From UTCHB3 sp008363265 (GTDB lineage: Bacteria; Bacteroidota; Ignavibacteria; Ignavibacteriales; Ignavibacteriaceae), in assembly GCA_045863055.1 (NCBI GenBank), contig BTUW01000011.1, positions 56,385-120,384 of the forward strand: a DNA stretch of 64,000 nucleotides, in the 5' to 3' direction. Below the pieces are notes generated by a model. It had not been told where the DNA came from. It did no database searches and saw only the letters and a program-made list of their open reading frames with translations. The position numbers and the translations under genes were made by a program. Within the stretch, counting starts at the first letter, position 1. Each line of letters begins with the position of its first letter. Shown piece after piece: positions 1 through 8,866 of the stretch.

Positions 1-111
1 AGCTAACAAGAATTTATCAGATTAAAAAGAATCTGAACAAAATTGGTTCACTTTTAAGAGCTGAGTCAATGGATAGCAGGCCTGATTGTAATTAAACGAT
101 ACTCTTTCTAA

Positions 112-155
112 AATTCACATTTGACATTTCACTTCGCCGCGGCGAATCACATTTA
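112..155. repeat. REP-like palindrome with CACATTT flanks
   Basis: A perfect 14-bp palindrome, TTCGCCGCGGCGAA (134-147), is bracketed by CACATTT-type sequence on both sides. A related copy lies at 46464-46503, where TTCACC and GGCGAA arms adjoin two ACATTTCAC units. Both copies are intergenic, so this looks like a dispersed repeat rather than an operator. Its function is unknown. Confidence 0.5.
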
Positions 156-157
156 AT

Positions 158-186
158 AAAAAAGGCTGCCCTCTCAGACAGCCTTA
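158..186 (-). terminator. Intrinsic terminator of the dnaN-gyrA operon
   Basis: On the minus strand a 7-bp stem (AAGGCTG, 185-179, pairing with CAGCCTT, 168-162) is followed by a run of T residues (161-158 region). It lies about 70 bp past the gyrA stop codon, the expected place for the end of the replication operon transcript. Confidence 0.7.
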
Positions 187-219
187 ACAACTCAAAGTTT
201 CGTGCCGAAGGCGCTTCAG

Positions 220-234
220 TCCGCCGCAGGCGGA
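220..234. repeat. GC-rich palindrome
   Basis: TCCGCC and GGCGGA arms around a GCA centre. The same core recurs at 7609-7624 and 7628-7643, upstream of dnaN, so copies bracket the replication operon. It is probably a short interspersed palindromic repeat. Confidence 0.5.
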
Positions 235-254
235 TCAGCCTTCATCCCTTAGAC

Positions 255-2705
255 TTAAAGAAGCTCCGCTTCTCCTTCTTCATCGTCGGGGACGACTTTA
301 GCGATGTCGGTGATGGAATCGTTGTCCTTGAGGTTGATAACCCTTACACCCTGGGTGTTTCTGCCCATGGTGCGGATATCCTTGGCGGACATTTTGATCA
401 CCATTCCGCCGGAGGTCATGCATACCAGCTCGTCGTTGTCGTTAAGTTCCATCATCGCCATAAGCTTGCCGGTTTTGTCGGTGGTCTTAACGGTGATGAC
501 GCCCTTTCCGCCACGGTTTGTGACGCGGTAGTCGTTCACATCGGAGCGTTTGCCGTAACCCTTGTCGGTTACAACCATCACAGTACTGGTACGTTTAATA
601 ACCAGTGCTCCAATGACGAAGTCGCCTTTCTCTAGTCTGATACCGATAACACCGGTAGCACCACGTCCCATGTCACGGACAGCAGATTCATCAAATCTGA
701 TGGCCATACCGTTGTGCGTGCCAATGATCACGTTGTCTCCGGCTTCACAAAGACGGACACTGATGAGAGAATCCCCATCGTTCAGGTTCAACGCAATAAT
801 GCCTGAGCGTCTAACGTTTCCGTATGCCGAGAGAACTGTCTTTTTGATGATACCCTCTTTGGTGACCATTACGACGTACTGGTCGTCTCTGAACTCTTTA
901 ACAGTAACAAAAGCGGTGATCTTCTCATCCGGTGTCTTCTCGATAAGGTTGAGTATCGAGCGGCCAAGAGCGGAACGGCCGACATCGGGAACCTCATAGA
1001 CCTTGAGCCAGTAGCAACGGCCCTTGTCGGTGAAGAACATGATGTAGTGGTGGGTTGAAGCGACGAACATCGTTTCGATGAAATCACCGTCTTTCATTCC
1101 GGCACCAGTAACGCCTCTTCCGCCGCGCTTCTGTTTTCTGTAACCACTTGCAGGGAATCTCTTTATGAAACCGCGATGCGAAATGGTGACCACTACATCC
1201 TCCTCGGCAATCATATCCTCGAGCGAGAAGTCTTCATAGTCATGGATCACTTCGGTGCGTCTCTCATCGCCATACTTGGTTACGAGGGCAAGCAGTTCTT
1301 CTTTGATAATTAAATTCCTTTTTTGTTCACTCTCAAGAATGCCGCGGAGTCTTTCGATCAGTTTGAGGAGTTCCTTGTACTCATCTTCAATTTTCTTCCG
1401 TTCCAGACCGGTGAGTCGCTGCAGACGCATGTCGAGGATCGCCTTGGCCTGAATTTCAGAGAGCCCGAACCGCGCCATGAGGTTGTTTCTGGCTGTCTCG
1501 GTATCTTTTGAGGCCTTGATGATCGCGATAACCTCATCGATATTATCAAGCGCGATAATGTAACCTTCGAGGATATGGGCGCGTCTTTCGGCAGCGTCAA
1601 GTTCAAACTTTGTCCTGCGGATCAGAACTACCATTCTGTGATCCAGGAAGTGCCGCATCATCTCTTTCAGGTTCAGAACCTTTGGCACGCCGTTAACGAG
1701 CGCGAGCATTATGACGCCAAAAGTAACCTGCATCTGAGTATGCTTGTACAACTGGTTCAGCACAACGGCCGGCTGGGCATCTTTCTTAAGTTCGATAACC
1801 ATTCGCATTCCATCCCTGTCAGACTCATCCCTCAGGTTGGAGATATGTTGCAGTTTCCCCTCTTTTACCTGCATGGCTATCTTTTCAAGAAGTGCAGCCT
1901 TGTTCACCTGGTAGGGAAGCTCGGTAACGATGATCTGCATTCTGCCGTTCTTGAGGGTCTCGGTGTTCGCCTTGGCGCGCACGATAAGTTTTCCTCTTCC
2001 GGTGAGATATGCTGATTTAACTTCGGAATAGCCGTAAATTATACCGCCTGTAGGGAAGTCAGGGGCGGTAACGTGCTGCATCAGGTCCTCGATCGAGATA
2101 TCCTTGTCATCGATCAGTGCCACCAGACCATTTACAACCTCATTGAGGTTATGTGGCGGAATGTTCGTGGCCATACCGACAGCAATACCGCTCGATCCGT
2201 TAACCAGAAGGTTCGGCAGGTAAGAAGGGAGAACCTTCGGCTCCTGAAGTGAATCGTCAAAGTTCGGGGCGAAATCAACGGTGTCTTTTTCAAGGTCTCT
2301 CAGCATTTCCTCGGAGATCCTTGCCAGACGGGCCTCAGTGTACCTCATCGCCGCGGCGGAGTCGCCGTCGACCGATCCGAAGTTACCCTGACCCATCACG
2401 AGGGGGTACCTGAGCGAGAAGTCCTGAACCATTCGCACCATCGTCTCATAAACCGCGGAGTCGCCGTGGGGGTGGTATTTACCAAGCACTTCACCCACGA
2501 TCCTCGCGGATTTTTTATAGGGCCGGTTGTAGTAAACGCCCAGTTCATACATACCGTACAACACGCGGCGGTGAACGGGCTTCAGACCGTCACGGACATC
2601 CGGTAGCGCCCTCGAGACAATAACCGACATCGAATAATCGATGTACGACGATTTTAATTCCTCCTCAAGGGAAACCGGAATTATCTTATCAAACATACTT
2701 GACAT
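255..2705 (-). CDS. gyrA: DNA gyrase subunit A
   Basis: Breakage-reunion subunit of DNA gyrase, which introduces negative supercoils with GyrB. It has 816 residues. The N-terminal winged-helix/tower region carries the active-site tyrosine at residue 122 (RYTEAR), and the quinolone-resistance region has Ser83 and Glu87, a susceptible-type pattern by homology with E. coli numbering. The C-terminal domain holds a GyrA box (QKRGGRG, near residue 527), which marks gyrase rather than topoisomerase IV ParC. The chosen ATG has an AAAGG-like ribosome site upstream; Met4 is an alternative start. It is the last gene of the operon, 62 bp after gyrB, and is followed by a hairpin terminator. Identification is secure. 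Confidence 0.98.
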   Translation of the reverse strand: MSSMFDKIIPVSLEEELKSSYIDYSMSVIVSRALPDVRDGLKPVHRRVLYGMYELGVYYNRPYKKSARIVGEVLGKYHPHGDSAVYETMVRMVQDFSLRYPLVMGQGNFGSVDGDSAAAMRYTEARLARISEEMLRDLEKDTVDFAPNFDDSLQEPKVLPSYLPNLLVNGSSGIAVGMATNIPPHNLNEVVNGLVALIDDKDISIEDLMQHVTAPDFPTGGIIYGYSEVKSAYLTGRGKLIVRAKANTETLKNGRMQIIVTELPYQVNKAALLEKIAMQVKEGKLQHISNLRDESDRDGMRMVIELKKDAQPAVVLNQLYKHTQMQVTFGVIMLALVNGVPKVLNLKEMMRHFLDHRMVVLIRRTKFELDAAERRAHILEGYIIALDNIDEVIAIIKASKDTETARNNLMARFGLSEIQAKAILDMRLQRLTGLERKKIEDEYKELLKLIERLRGILESEQKRNLIIKEELLALVTKYGDERRTEVIHDYEDFSLEDMIAEEDVVVTISHRGFIKRFPASGYRKQKRGGRGVTGAGMKDGDFIETMFVASTHHYIMFFTDKGRCYWLKVYEVPDVGRSALGRSILNLIEKTPDEKITAFVTVKEFRDDQYVVMVTKEGIIKKTVLSAYGNVRRSGIIALNLNDGDSLISVRLCEAGDNVIIGTHNGMAIRFDESAVRDMGRGATGVIGIRLEKGDFVIGALVIKRTSTVMVVTDKGYGKRSDVNDYRVTNRGGKGVITVKTTDKTGKLMAMMELNDNDELVCMTSGGMVIKMSAKDIRTMGRNTQGVRVINLKDNDSITDIAKVVPDDEEGEAELL

Positions 2706-2736
2706 AAAAAATAACCTTTATTTAAAACTTAAATTC

Positions 2737-2765
2737 TTCAGCCTTCGCTATTCAGCCTTCAGCCC
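2737..2765. repeat. TTCAGCC heptamer repeats between gyrB and gyrA
   Basis: Three TTCAGCC units separated by short spacers occupy most of the 62-bp gyrB-gyrA spacer. The same unit forms a perfect inverted repeat at 32392-32438 and appears singly near 235. This is a dispersed intergenic heptamer with no recognised function. Confidence 0.5.
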
Positions 2766-2767
2766 TG

Positions 2768-4765
2768 TTAAACGTCCAGATTCTTAACATATTTGGCATT
2801 ACGTTCGATGAACTGCCTTCTCGGCTCAACGCTGTCGCCCATCAGCACTTCAAAAAGTCTGTTGGCATCGGCTGCCGACTCGAGTGTAACCTGGAGCAGG
2901 GTCCTCGTTTCGGGGTTCATTGTGGTTTCCCAAAGCTGTTCGGGATTCATCTCACCGAGACCTTTATAACGGGAGATCACAACGCCTTTGATGTTCCCCT
3001 CGTCATCGTATTCCTGGTTCTCGTCAGCAACAACGACACCCTTTTTGGAGGCCACGCGGAGACGCTTGAGAATATCATCGCGCTCCCTCTCATCGAAAGC
3101 GTAGAACTCTTCACGCCCCTTTTTAACCTTGTACAGCGGGGGCTGAGCGATATAAACCCTTCCGGTGATGATCAGAGGCTGCATGTACCTGTAAAGGAAA
3201 GTCAACAGAAGCGTTCTGATGTGGCTGCCATCGACGTCCGCATCGGTCATGAGGATCAGCTTGCCGTATCTGATCTTCCCGAGGTCAAGTTCAGGGAGGA
3301 TACCGCAACCCATCGCCGCGATGATCGCCTGGATCTCATTGTTTTCGAGGATCTTGTGAAGTTTTGCCTTCTCAACGTTGATGATCTTGCCTCTAAGGGG
3401 AAGTATCGCCTGGAACCTTCTGTCCCTTCCCTGTTTGGCGGAGCCACCCGCCGAGTCACCCTCGACGATGTAAACTTCGCAGTGCTCAGGGTCAGTGATC
3501 GAACAGTCGGCGAGCTTGCCTGGGAGGTCAAAACTGTCAAGCGCGTTCTTTCTTCTGGCCAGGTCGCGTGCCTTTCTGGCAGCTTCACGGGCTTCAGCAG
3601 CCCTGAGCGACTTCTCAATTATTTTCTTCCCGACACCGGGATTCTCCTCGAGGAACTCGGCGAGTTTCTCGTTCACGAGGGTTTCAACCGCTGATTTCGT
3701 CTCGCTGTTGCCGAGTTTCGTTTTGGTCTGTCCCTCAAACTGGGGTTCCATCACCTTCACTGAGATAACAGCTGTGAGGCCTTCCCTGAAGTCGTCACCC
3801 GAGAGTGTTATCTTCGAGTTTTTCATCAGGTTGTTCTTGGCGGCGTAGTTGTTCATCGTTCTGGTGAGGGCAGCCTTGTAGCCCACAAGGTGAGTACCGC
3901 CCTCATGTGTGTTGATGTTGTTCACATAAGAGGAGATATTTTCAGAAAATTCTTCGTTATACCTGAAGGCTATCTCGATCGGTGTACCGTCTTTTTCACC
4001 CTCGATGTATATCGTGCTGTGAAGTGGTTTTCTCCCTTCATCCATGTAATCGATGAATTCAACAAGTCCGCCTTTGAAGTGGAATGTATCTTCTTCCTCC
4101 AAGCCTTCCCTTGTATCCTTGCAGCCGATGGTTACATTTTTATTCAGATAAGCGAGTTCGCGCATACGTGAAATGACGGTATCGTATTTGAAGTTAACCG
4201 ATTTAAATATCTCGTCATCGGGCATGAAGGTAACTTTTGTTCCGGTGGCGTTTGTTTTGGTGGTCCCGATAACCTTGAGGGGTGTGTGCATCTCACCCTG
4301 GCGGAACTCCATGAAATAGACTTTCTTGTCTCTTCTGACTTCGACCTTGAGCCACTTCGAGAGGGCATTCACTACCGAAACACCCACGCCGTGCAGACCG
4401 CCGGAGACTTTGTAAGAGTTCTTGTCGAACTTTCCGCCCGCATGAAGCACGGTCATTACCACTTCGAGAGCTGACTTTTGCTCTTCAGGGTGAAGATCCA
4501 CGGGAATGCCGCGACCATTATCTTCAACAGTAACGCTGTTGTCTTTGTTGATGGTAACCACAATAGTGTCGCAAAAACCCGCGAGGGCCTCATCAATACT
4601 GTTATCCACCACTTCGTTAATGAGGTGGTGCAGACCCCTGACGCCGACATCACCGATGTACATCGCAGGTCTTTTTCTTACCGCTTCAAGCCCTTTCAGT
4701 ACGTTAATACTTGAGGCACTGTAGTCGCTCCCGTTTCCGTTCGGGATCCCGTTCTGTTCGCTCAT
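2768..4765 (-). CDS. gyrB: DNA gyrase subunit B
   Basis: ATPase subunit of gyrase, 665 residues, the short form lacking the extra C-terminal insertion of E. coli GyrB. The GHKL ATPase domain is at the N-terminus (VEDNGRGIPV near residue 60 and GGLHGVGVSVVNAL near residue 125). The TOPRIM domain has EGDSAGGSAKQGRDR and DADVDGSHIRTLLL, the metal-binding acidic motifs. It ends with the conserved RRQFIERNAKYVKNLDV type tail. It sits 21 bp downstream of the DUF721 gene and directly upstream of gyrA, and is almost certainly cotranscribed with them. Confidence 0.98.
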   Translation of the reverse strand: MSEQNGIPNGNGSDYSASSINVLKGLEAVRKRPAMYIGDVGVRGLHHLINEVVDNSIDEALAGFCDTIVVTINKDNSVTVEDNGRGIPVDLHPEEQKSALEVVMTVLHAGGKFDKNSYKVSGGLHGVGVSVVNALSKWLKVEVRRDKKVYFMEFRQGEMHTPLKVIGTTKTNATGTKVTFMPDDEIFKSVNFKYDTVISRMRELAYLNKNVTIGCKDTREGLEEEDTFHFKGGLVEFIDYMDEGRKPLHSTIYIEGEKDGTPIEIAFRYNEEFSENISSYVNNINTHEGGTHLVGYKAALTRTMNNYAAKNNLMKNSKITLSGDDFREGLTAVISVKVMEPQFEGQTKTKLGNSETKSAVETLVNEKLAEFLEENPGVGKKIIEKSLRAAEAREAARKARDLARRKNALDSFDLPGKLADCSITDPEHCEVYIVEGDSAGGSAKQGRDRRFQAILPLRGKIINVEKAKLHKILENNEIQAIIAAMGCGILPELDLGKIRYGKLILMTDADVDGSHIRTLLLTFLYRYMQPLIITGRVYIAQPPLYKVKKGREEFYAFDERERDDILKRLRVASKKGVVVADENQEYDDEGNIKGVVISRYKGLGEMNPEQLWETTMNPETRTLLQVTLESAADANRLFEVLMGDSVEPRRQFIERNAKYVKNLDV

Positions 4766-4786
4766 TTTAAGTCCATTATTCCGGTT

Positions 4787-5074
4787 TTATCTTGAAAACT
4801 TTATTTGCTTAACTTTGTCACTTTTAAACCAGGTGTTCATCTTGTTGATCAGCAGCTCCTCGTTGAACTTGAGTTCATTCTTTAGAGAGGGGTTGTCAAC
4901 TTTTATCGTGAGCACACCTTTGTCGTATTTATCGGGCAGCACGTGGCCTGCCAATTCCGGAAAGATGAGGAAGAAGTTCTCGTATATCTCTTCTTTTTCC
5001 ATCACTTCCCGTACTTTATGAAATGCCGGGTCGTTTTTTATTGCCTCGCCAACGGAGGTTACTATTTTCTTCAA
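4787..5074 (-). CDS. dciA: DUF721 (DciA-like) protein
   Basis: A 95-residue DUF721 protein. DUF721/DciA proteins are known as loaders or partners of the replicative helicase DnaB in bacteria that lack DnaC/DnaI. The sequence has the usual layout: a variable N-terminal helix, then a compact alpha/beta segment (VLTIKVDNPSLKNELKFN, followed by LLINKMN and a closing KVKQIKFSR strand). The position between recF and gyrB matches the arrangement in Actinobacteria and Bacteroidota. The gene symbol is assigned by family and synteny, not by demonstrated function. It is separated from recF by a 150-bp spacer with a large inverted repeat. Confidence 0.75.
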   Translation of the reverse strand: MKKIVTSVGEAIKNDPAFHKVREVMEKEEIYENFFLIFPELAGHVLPDKYDKGVLTIKVDNPSLKNELKFNEELLINKMNTWFKSDKVKQIKFSR

Positions 5075-5091
5075 GTGTCAGTATTTTAAAT

Positions 5092-5223
5092 GTTACACGG
5101 ATTACACGGATTTAACACGGATTTCGCAGATTCAATTCTGTAAAATCCGGACAGTGAATATCCAAACAATAAATCTTCCCTTAATCCGTGGAATCTGTGT
5201 TTAATCTGTGAAATCCGTGTAAC
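5092..5223. repeat. Long inverted repeat of ATCCGTGTAA-type units inside the replication operon
   Basis: Two 41-bp arms (5092-5132 and 5183-5223) are inverted copies matching at 34 of 41 positions by eye, with a 50-nt loop. Each arm is itself built of about three imperfect 12-14 bp units resembling ATCCGTGTAA. The element fills the recF-DUF721 spacer, so a transcript of the operon would carry a large hairpin there. It could be an RNA-processing site or only a mobile palindromic repeat. Confidence 0.75.
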
Positions 5224-5226
5224 CTT

Positions 5227-6315
5227 TTACTTTAAAACCACAACAGAATCGTTCTCATCGCGGGAGAGGAAGCCGTAATTTGTGAAGTCGGTAAGCGTTA
5301 TGAACGCCTGTCCCACTTCCTTAAGGTACTCGCTGATCGCGACAGAACGGTTAGTGTCGAGCTCCCCGAAAACATCATCAAGCAGAAAGAATGGCGTATT
5401 CTTCAGCATCCTCTTCAGATAGAAGAACTGCGCGAACTTCAGCGCCACCTGAAAGGTTTTGTGCTGCCCCTGCGAACCGTAAGTGCGCAGCGAGTTTCCG
5501 TTTATGCTGAACGCCAGATCATCCTTGTGTGGACCCACGAGGTTCATTCCCCGTCTGATCTCGTTCTCCCTGTTGGCTTCAATTCCCGCCATAAAAACTT
5601 TTTTAACGTCATCATCCTCACGCACGAACGAATCATACCCGATCCGCGGTATCTCCTTGTTGTTCATGATATGGGAATATGAACCGGCGAGGTAGTCTTT
5701 GAACTCTGCGACGAACTTCCGTCTCATTTCAATGAGTTGCGATCCCGAGTTGACCAGCTTTTCGTCCCAGGCTTCGAGCTGGTCGAGAAGGTCTCTTGAT
5801 CTGAATTCTTTCAACCTGTTTAAGAGAGATGACCTTTGCTTAAGGGTGCGGTTGTAGTCGAGAAGTGTATCCAGATACACTTCGCTTGACTGTGACACCA
5901 CCTGGTCGACGAACTTCCTGCGGTCAGCCGGGTAACCGTGCGTAAGCTCCAGATCGGCGGGGGTAAGAACCACCACCGGAAACTTGCCGATTATCTCGGA
6001 TGCGCGTGAAAGCTGCTTCCCGTCCTTAAAATAAACCCGCTTGTTCTCCTCCCGTCCGTAGTAAATTCTCACTTTATGCGAAGTGAAGCTTTCGATGTGG
6101 GAGGTCACTTCATAAGAACCGGACTCGAAATTCACGATTTCCGAGTCCGGACTTGATCTGAAGCTTTTCGTGGTGCAAATGAGGTAAATGGCCTCAAGCA
6201 CCGTTGTCTTGCCTATTCCGTTACCCCCTACGAGATAGTTCAGGGCGGGGGAGAATTCAAATTTCGAGTCGTTGTGCTTCCTGAAGTTCTTCAGTTCCAG
6301 CGACTTTAATATCAT
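5227..6315 (-). CDS. recF: DNA replication and repair protein RecF
   Basis: SMC-like ATPase that helps load RecA at gapped DNA. It has 362 residues, typical length. The Walker A motif is GGNGIGKTT (about residues 31-39), the ABC-type signature lies near SQGQHKTFQVALKFA, and Walker B is FFLLDDVFGELD. The start overlaps the dnaN stop by 4 bp (ATGA), which indicates translational coupling. The dnaN-recF order is the common one, but dnaA is not beside it here. Confidence 0.96.
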   Translation of the reverse strand: MILKSLELKNFRKHNDSKFEFSPALNYLVGGNGIGKTTVLEAIYLICTTKSFRSSPDSEIVNFESGSYEVTSHIESFTSHKVRIYYGREENKRVYFKDGKQLSRASEIIGKFPVVVLTPADLELTHGYPADRRKFVDQVVSQSSEVYLDTLLDYNRTLKQRSSLLNRLKEFRSRDLLDQLEAWDEKLVNSGSQLIEMRRKFVAEFKDYLAGSYSHIMNNKEIPRIGYDSFVREDDDVKKVFMAGIEANRENEIRRGMNLVGPHKDDLAFSINGNSLRTYGSQGQHKTFQVALKFAQFFYLKRMLKNTPFFLLDDVFGELDTNRSVAISEYLKEVGQAFITLTDFTNYGFLSRDENDSVVVLK

Positions 6316-7421
6316 ATTGTGTTTAAGCGCGTAGGCATGAGGAGCATAAGCAGGTCCTCATTCTCATCCTGTTTCAATGGTTTAAAGATAGCCGCTTTCG
6401 AGGGTGACACCAGTTCAACCACAAGATCGTCGCAGCTGAGGTTGTTCAGTATCTCGAAGAGTGACTCGGTCTTGAACCCGATCGTGAAATTTTCGCCAAT
6501 GTAGTTCGCGGGAACCGCTTCATCAGCCTTGCTGCCGCTTTCCTGATCTTCAGTATTTAGCTGGATGCCGTCCTTGTCGAGCGCCATCTTCACCAGCTGG
6601 AAGTTCTTGTTGCTTAAGAGCATCATTCTGCGTGTGGCCGAGACGAACGGAGCCTTGCTGATGGTTAATTTGTTCGGCCCGTCCTGAGGGATGACCGCGT
6701 TATACTCGGGGAATTTGTGCTCGATGAGTCTGGATACCATCTTTGTGGTGCCCGATTCAACAAACATTCCGCCCGAGGTGTATTTGAAAGCAACATTTCC
6801 GTCTTCAAGCAGCTTAACGAGGATGTTAACCGTCTTTCCCGGAACCACAATAGCGGTCGGTTCATCGTGTTTTACCGCTGTGGCGGAATATTTCACAAGC
6901 TTGTGGGCATCGGTTGCTACGAAATGGGTTCCGTCTTCCCTCATGTCGATAAGCACGCCGGTCATGGCAACGCGGGCTGAGTCCTTGCTAACCGCGAATG
7001 AAGCTGCCTGTAAAGCTTTTTTCAATATCTTGGCATCGATATCGAGAACCTTGTCGGTTTCGATCGACTTGAAGCCGGGGAAGTTTTCAGGGGAAGCATA
7101 GTTAAAGTTATAATGACCCATGTCGGTCTTCATAACGATTTTTTGGTCCTCTATCACCACCCTGATGAGGGTATCGCCGAGGGATTTGACAAAGTCGCTG
7201 AGGAGCTTGCCCTTAACAATGAACCGCGCTGAACCCTCGCAGGTAACATTGTCTTTAACACTGATCGCCACTTCATGATCGTTGGCCGTAAGGGTAAGTT
7301 CGCCGTTACCAAACTCAACAAGAATGTTCTCGAGTATCGGCATCGGAGTGCGCAGCGGAACCGCGGGGAGCACTTTCGTTATCAGCTTGTCAAAAGCTAT
7401 ACTGTTGATGGTAAATTGCAT
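6312..7421 (-). CDS. dnaN: DNA polymerase III beta subunit (sliding clamp)
   Basis: The ring-shaped processivity clamp. I place the start at 7421 (MQFTINSIAFDKL), because an AAGAGGA ribosome site sits just upstream and the product is then 369 residues, the normal clamp length. An upstream in-frame ATG at 7499 would add 26 residues with no family counterpart. Three clamp domains are visible in order, and the protein ends with the typical LMPTRL motif. First gene of the minus-strand replication operon. Confidence 0.96.
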   Translation of the reverse strand: MQFTINSIAFDKLITKVLPAVPLRTPMPILENILVEFGNGELTLTANDHEVAISVKDNVTCEGSARFIVKGKLLSDFVKSLGDTLIRVVIEDQKIVMKTDMGHYNFNYASPENFPGFKSIETDKVLDIDAKILKKALQAASFAVSKDSARVAMTGVLIDMREDGTHFVATDAHKLVKYSATAVKHDEPTAIVVPGKTVNILVKLLEDGNVAFKYTSGGMFVESGTTKMVSRLIEHKFPEYNAVIPQDGPNKLTISKAPFVSATRRMMLLSNKNFQLVKMALDKDGIQLNTEDQESGSKADEAVPANYIGENFTIGFKTESLFEILNNLSCDDLVVELVSPSKAAIFKPLKQDENEDLLMLLMPTRLNTI

Positions 7422-7608
7422 TATGATATCCTCTTTTTCAGACTTTAAAAATACGGAATTTTCGGGAGATTTCCACAGTCTAAAACACCCTAAAAACATG
7501 CAATTATTTCAACTTGCGGCGCCTTTTAGCGCAAGAATTGGGGCCGGGCTATGGTTTTTAGTGGGTAAGGCAGATTTCAAGGCTGAGGGAGGAGGGATGA
7601 AGTGTATG

Positions 7609-7643
7609 ATCCGCCGCGGCGGATTGATCCGCCTGCGGCGGGA
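7609..7643. repeat. Pair of GC-rich palindromes upstream of dnaN
   Basis: ATCCGCCGCGGCGGAT (7609-7624) is a perfect 16-bp palindrome. Immediately after it comes a second, imperfect one with arms TCCGCC and GGCGG (7628-7641). They lie in the 256-bp spacer between dnaN and the Fic gene and share their core with the element at 220-234. Confidence 0.55.
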
Positions 7644-7677
7644 GAAGAATATTCAAGGTTGAGGGGGTTGGATCATC

Positions 7678-8808
7678 CTACCCCCTCAAAACATCCATAT
7701 ACTCTTTGAAAATGAATATCCTGTTGCGCTTATAACCGGTTACCTCGACCAGGATATTTGCTTTTTCAAAATCACCGATGAGCGAGATCGAAGACTTGAG
7801 TGAAACACCGAGCAGGTCTTTTACTTCAGCAGTGCTTATGACCGGCCGGGTGAAAAGGTGGTCGAGCAATTTGGATGCATTTCCGGATCTTCTGCCGAGA
7901 GGGGCAATAAATCCTTTGGTGATCCTCTCTTTAAGTTCGACGATCGCTTTTAGTGAAACAACCGCTTCACGCGAAGTGGTGCTCAGCGCAGTGAGGAAGA
8001 AAAAGATCCAGCCTTCAATATCACCCTTTTCCCTTACGAGCGTGAGCTTGTCGTAATACAATGCCCGGTACTTCTCAAAGTATGCAGAAATATACAGAAG
8101 CGGACGCTCAAGCATTCCTTCACTCGCGAGGTAAAGGGGGATCAGAAGTCGTCCGATCCTGCCATTCCCATCCAGGAAGGGATGGATCGTCTCGAACTGG
8201 TAGTGCGCGATGGCTGCCTTTATAACTACAGGGAGAGTTATTGAATCGTTGTGCAGAAATTTCTCAAGATCGGACATCAGATCGTCGATATGTTCGGCAG
8301 ATGGGGGGACAAATACCGCGGTATTTATCGATGACCCGCCGATCCAATTCTGAGACCGGCGGAATTCACCCGGTCCCTTGTGCCTGCCACGGACATGCGA
8401 GAGGAGTACTTTATGCGTTTCTTTCAGCAGTCTGCTTGATACGGGAAGTGTCTCCATCCTCTCAAGCGCGAAGTTCATCGCATCGAGATACTTCCGGGTT
8501 TCCATCCAGTCATCCCTGAATTCGGGATCGATGTCAAGCTCATTGTAGAAAGCTTCCTGAATATTGGTTTTGGTTCCCTCTATCCTGCTTGAGGTAACGA
8601 CCTCTTTTGTAACATATGATTGAATAAATAGACTAACATCAGGAACATACCTCGCGAACGAATTAAGCTCACCAAGGCTTAAGGCCACACGCTCAACCAG
8701 TTCTATGATCCGCGGATCACTGATCTGCCACTCCCTGTTTATCAGCGAGGGGAGAAAATAACGGTACTGATTGCCCGTGCGGTAGTTGCCGGAATTGAAT
8801 TTGTTCAT
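7678..8808 (-). CDS. Fic family protein (probable AMP-transferase) with C-terminal winged helix
   Basis: A 376-residue Fic/DOC enzyme. Family members transfer AMP (or another phosphate-containing group) to a hydroxyl side chain. The core motif HPFLDGNGRIGR (residues 209-220) is complete, with catalytic His209. An N-terminal inhibitory helix motif, SSRIEG (73-78), matches (S/T)xxxE(G/N), placing it in the class with an autoinhibitory helix before the Fic core. The last 75 residues (around VISTAEVKDLLGVSLKSS) look like a winged helix. The upstream region carries a palindrome array, so autoregulation through this domain is plausible. The target protein is not evident. No dedicated antitoxin gene is next to it. 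Confidence 0.9.
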   Translation of the reverse strand: MNKFNSGNYRTGNQYRYFLPSLINREWQISDPRIIELVERVALSLGELNSFARYVPDVSLFIQSYVTKEVVTSSRIEGTKTNIQEAFYNELDIDPEFRDDWMETRKYLDAMNFALERMETLPVSSRLLKETHKVLLSHVRGRHKGPGEFRRSQNWIGGSSINTAVFVPPSAEHIDDLMSDLEKFLHNDSITLPVVIKAAIAHYQFETIHPFLDGNGRIGRLLIPLYLASEGMLERPLLYISAYFEKYRALYYDKLTLVREKGDIEGWIFFFLTALSTTSREAVVSLKAIVELKERITKGFIAPLGRRSGNASKLLDHLFTRPVISTAEVKDLLGVSLKSSISLIGDFEKANILVEVTGYKRNRIFIFKEYMDVLRG

Positions 8809-8866
8809 AGTTGCAGACCATTGGGGATAGTGTCATTCTCAGCTTAAAGTACTACCATGAAGATCA

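Noticed and set aside
255..2705. gyrA as topoisomerase IV parC
   Set aside because: The GyrA box QKRGGRG and linkage to gyrB support gyrase.
7469..7477. ATTTCCACA as a DnaA box marking oriC
   Set aside because: Only one weak match, with no cluster or AT-rich unwinding element beside it.
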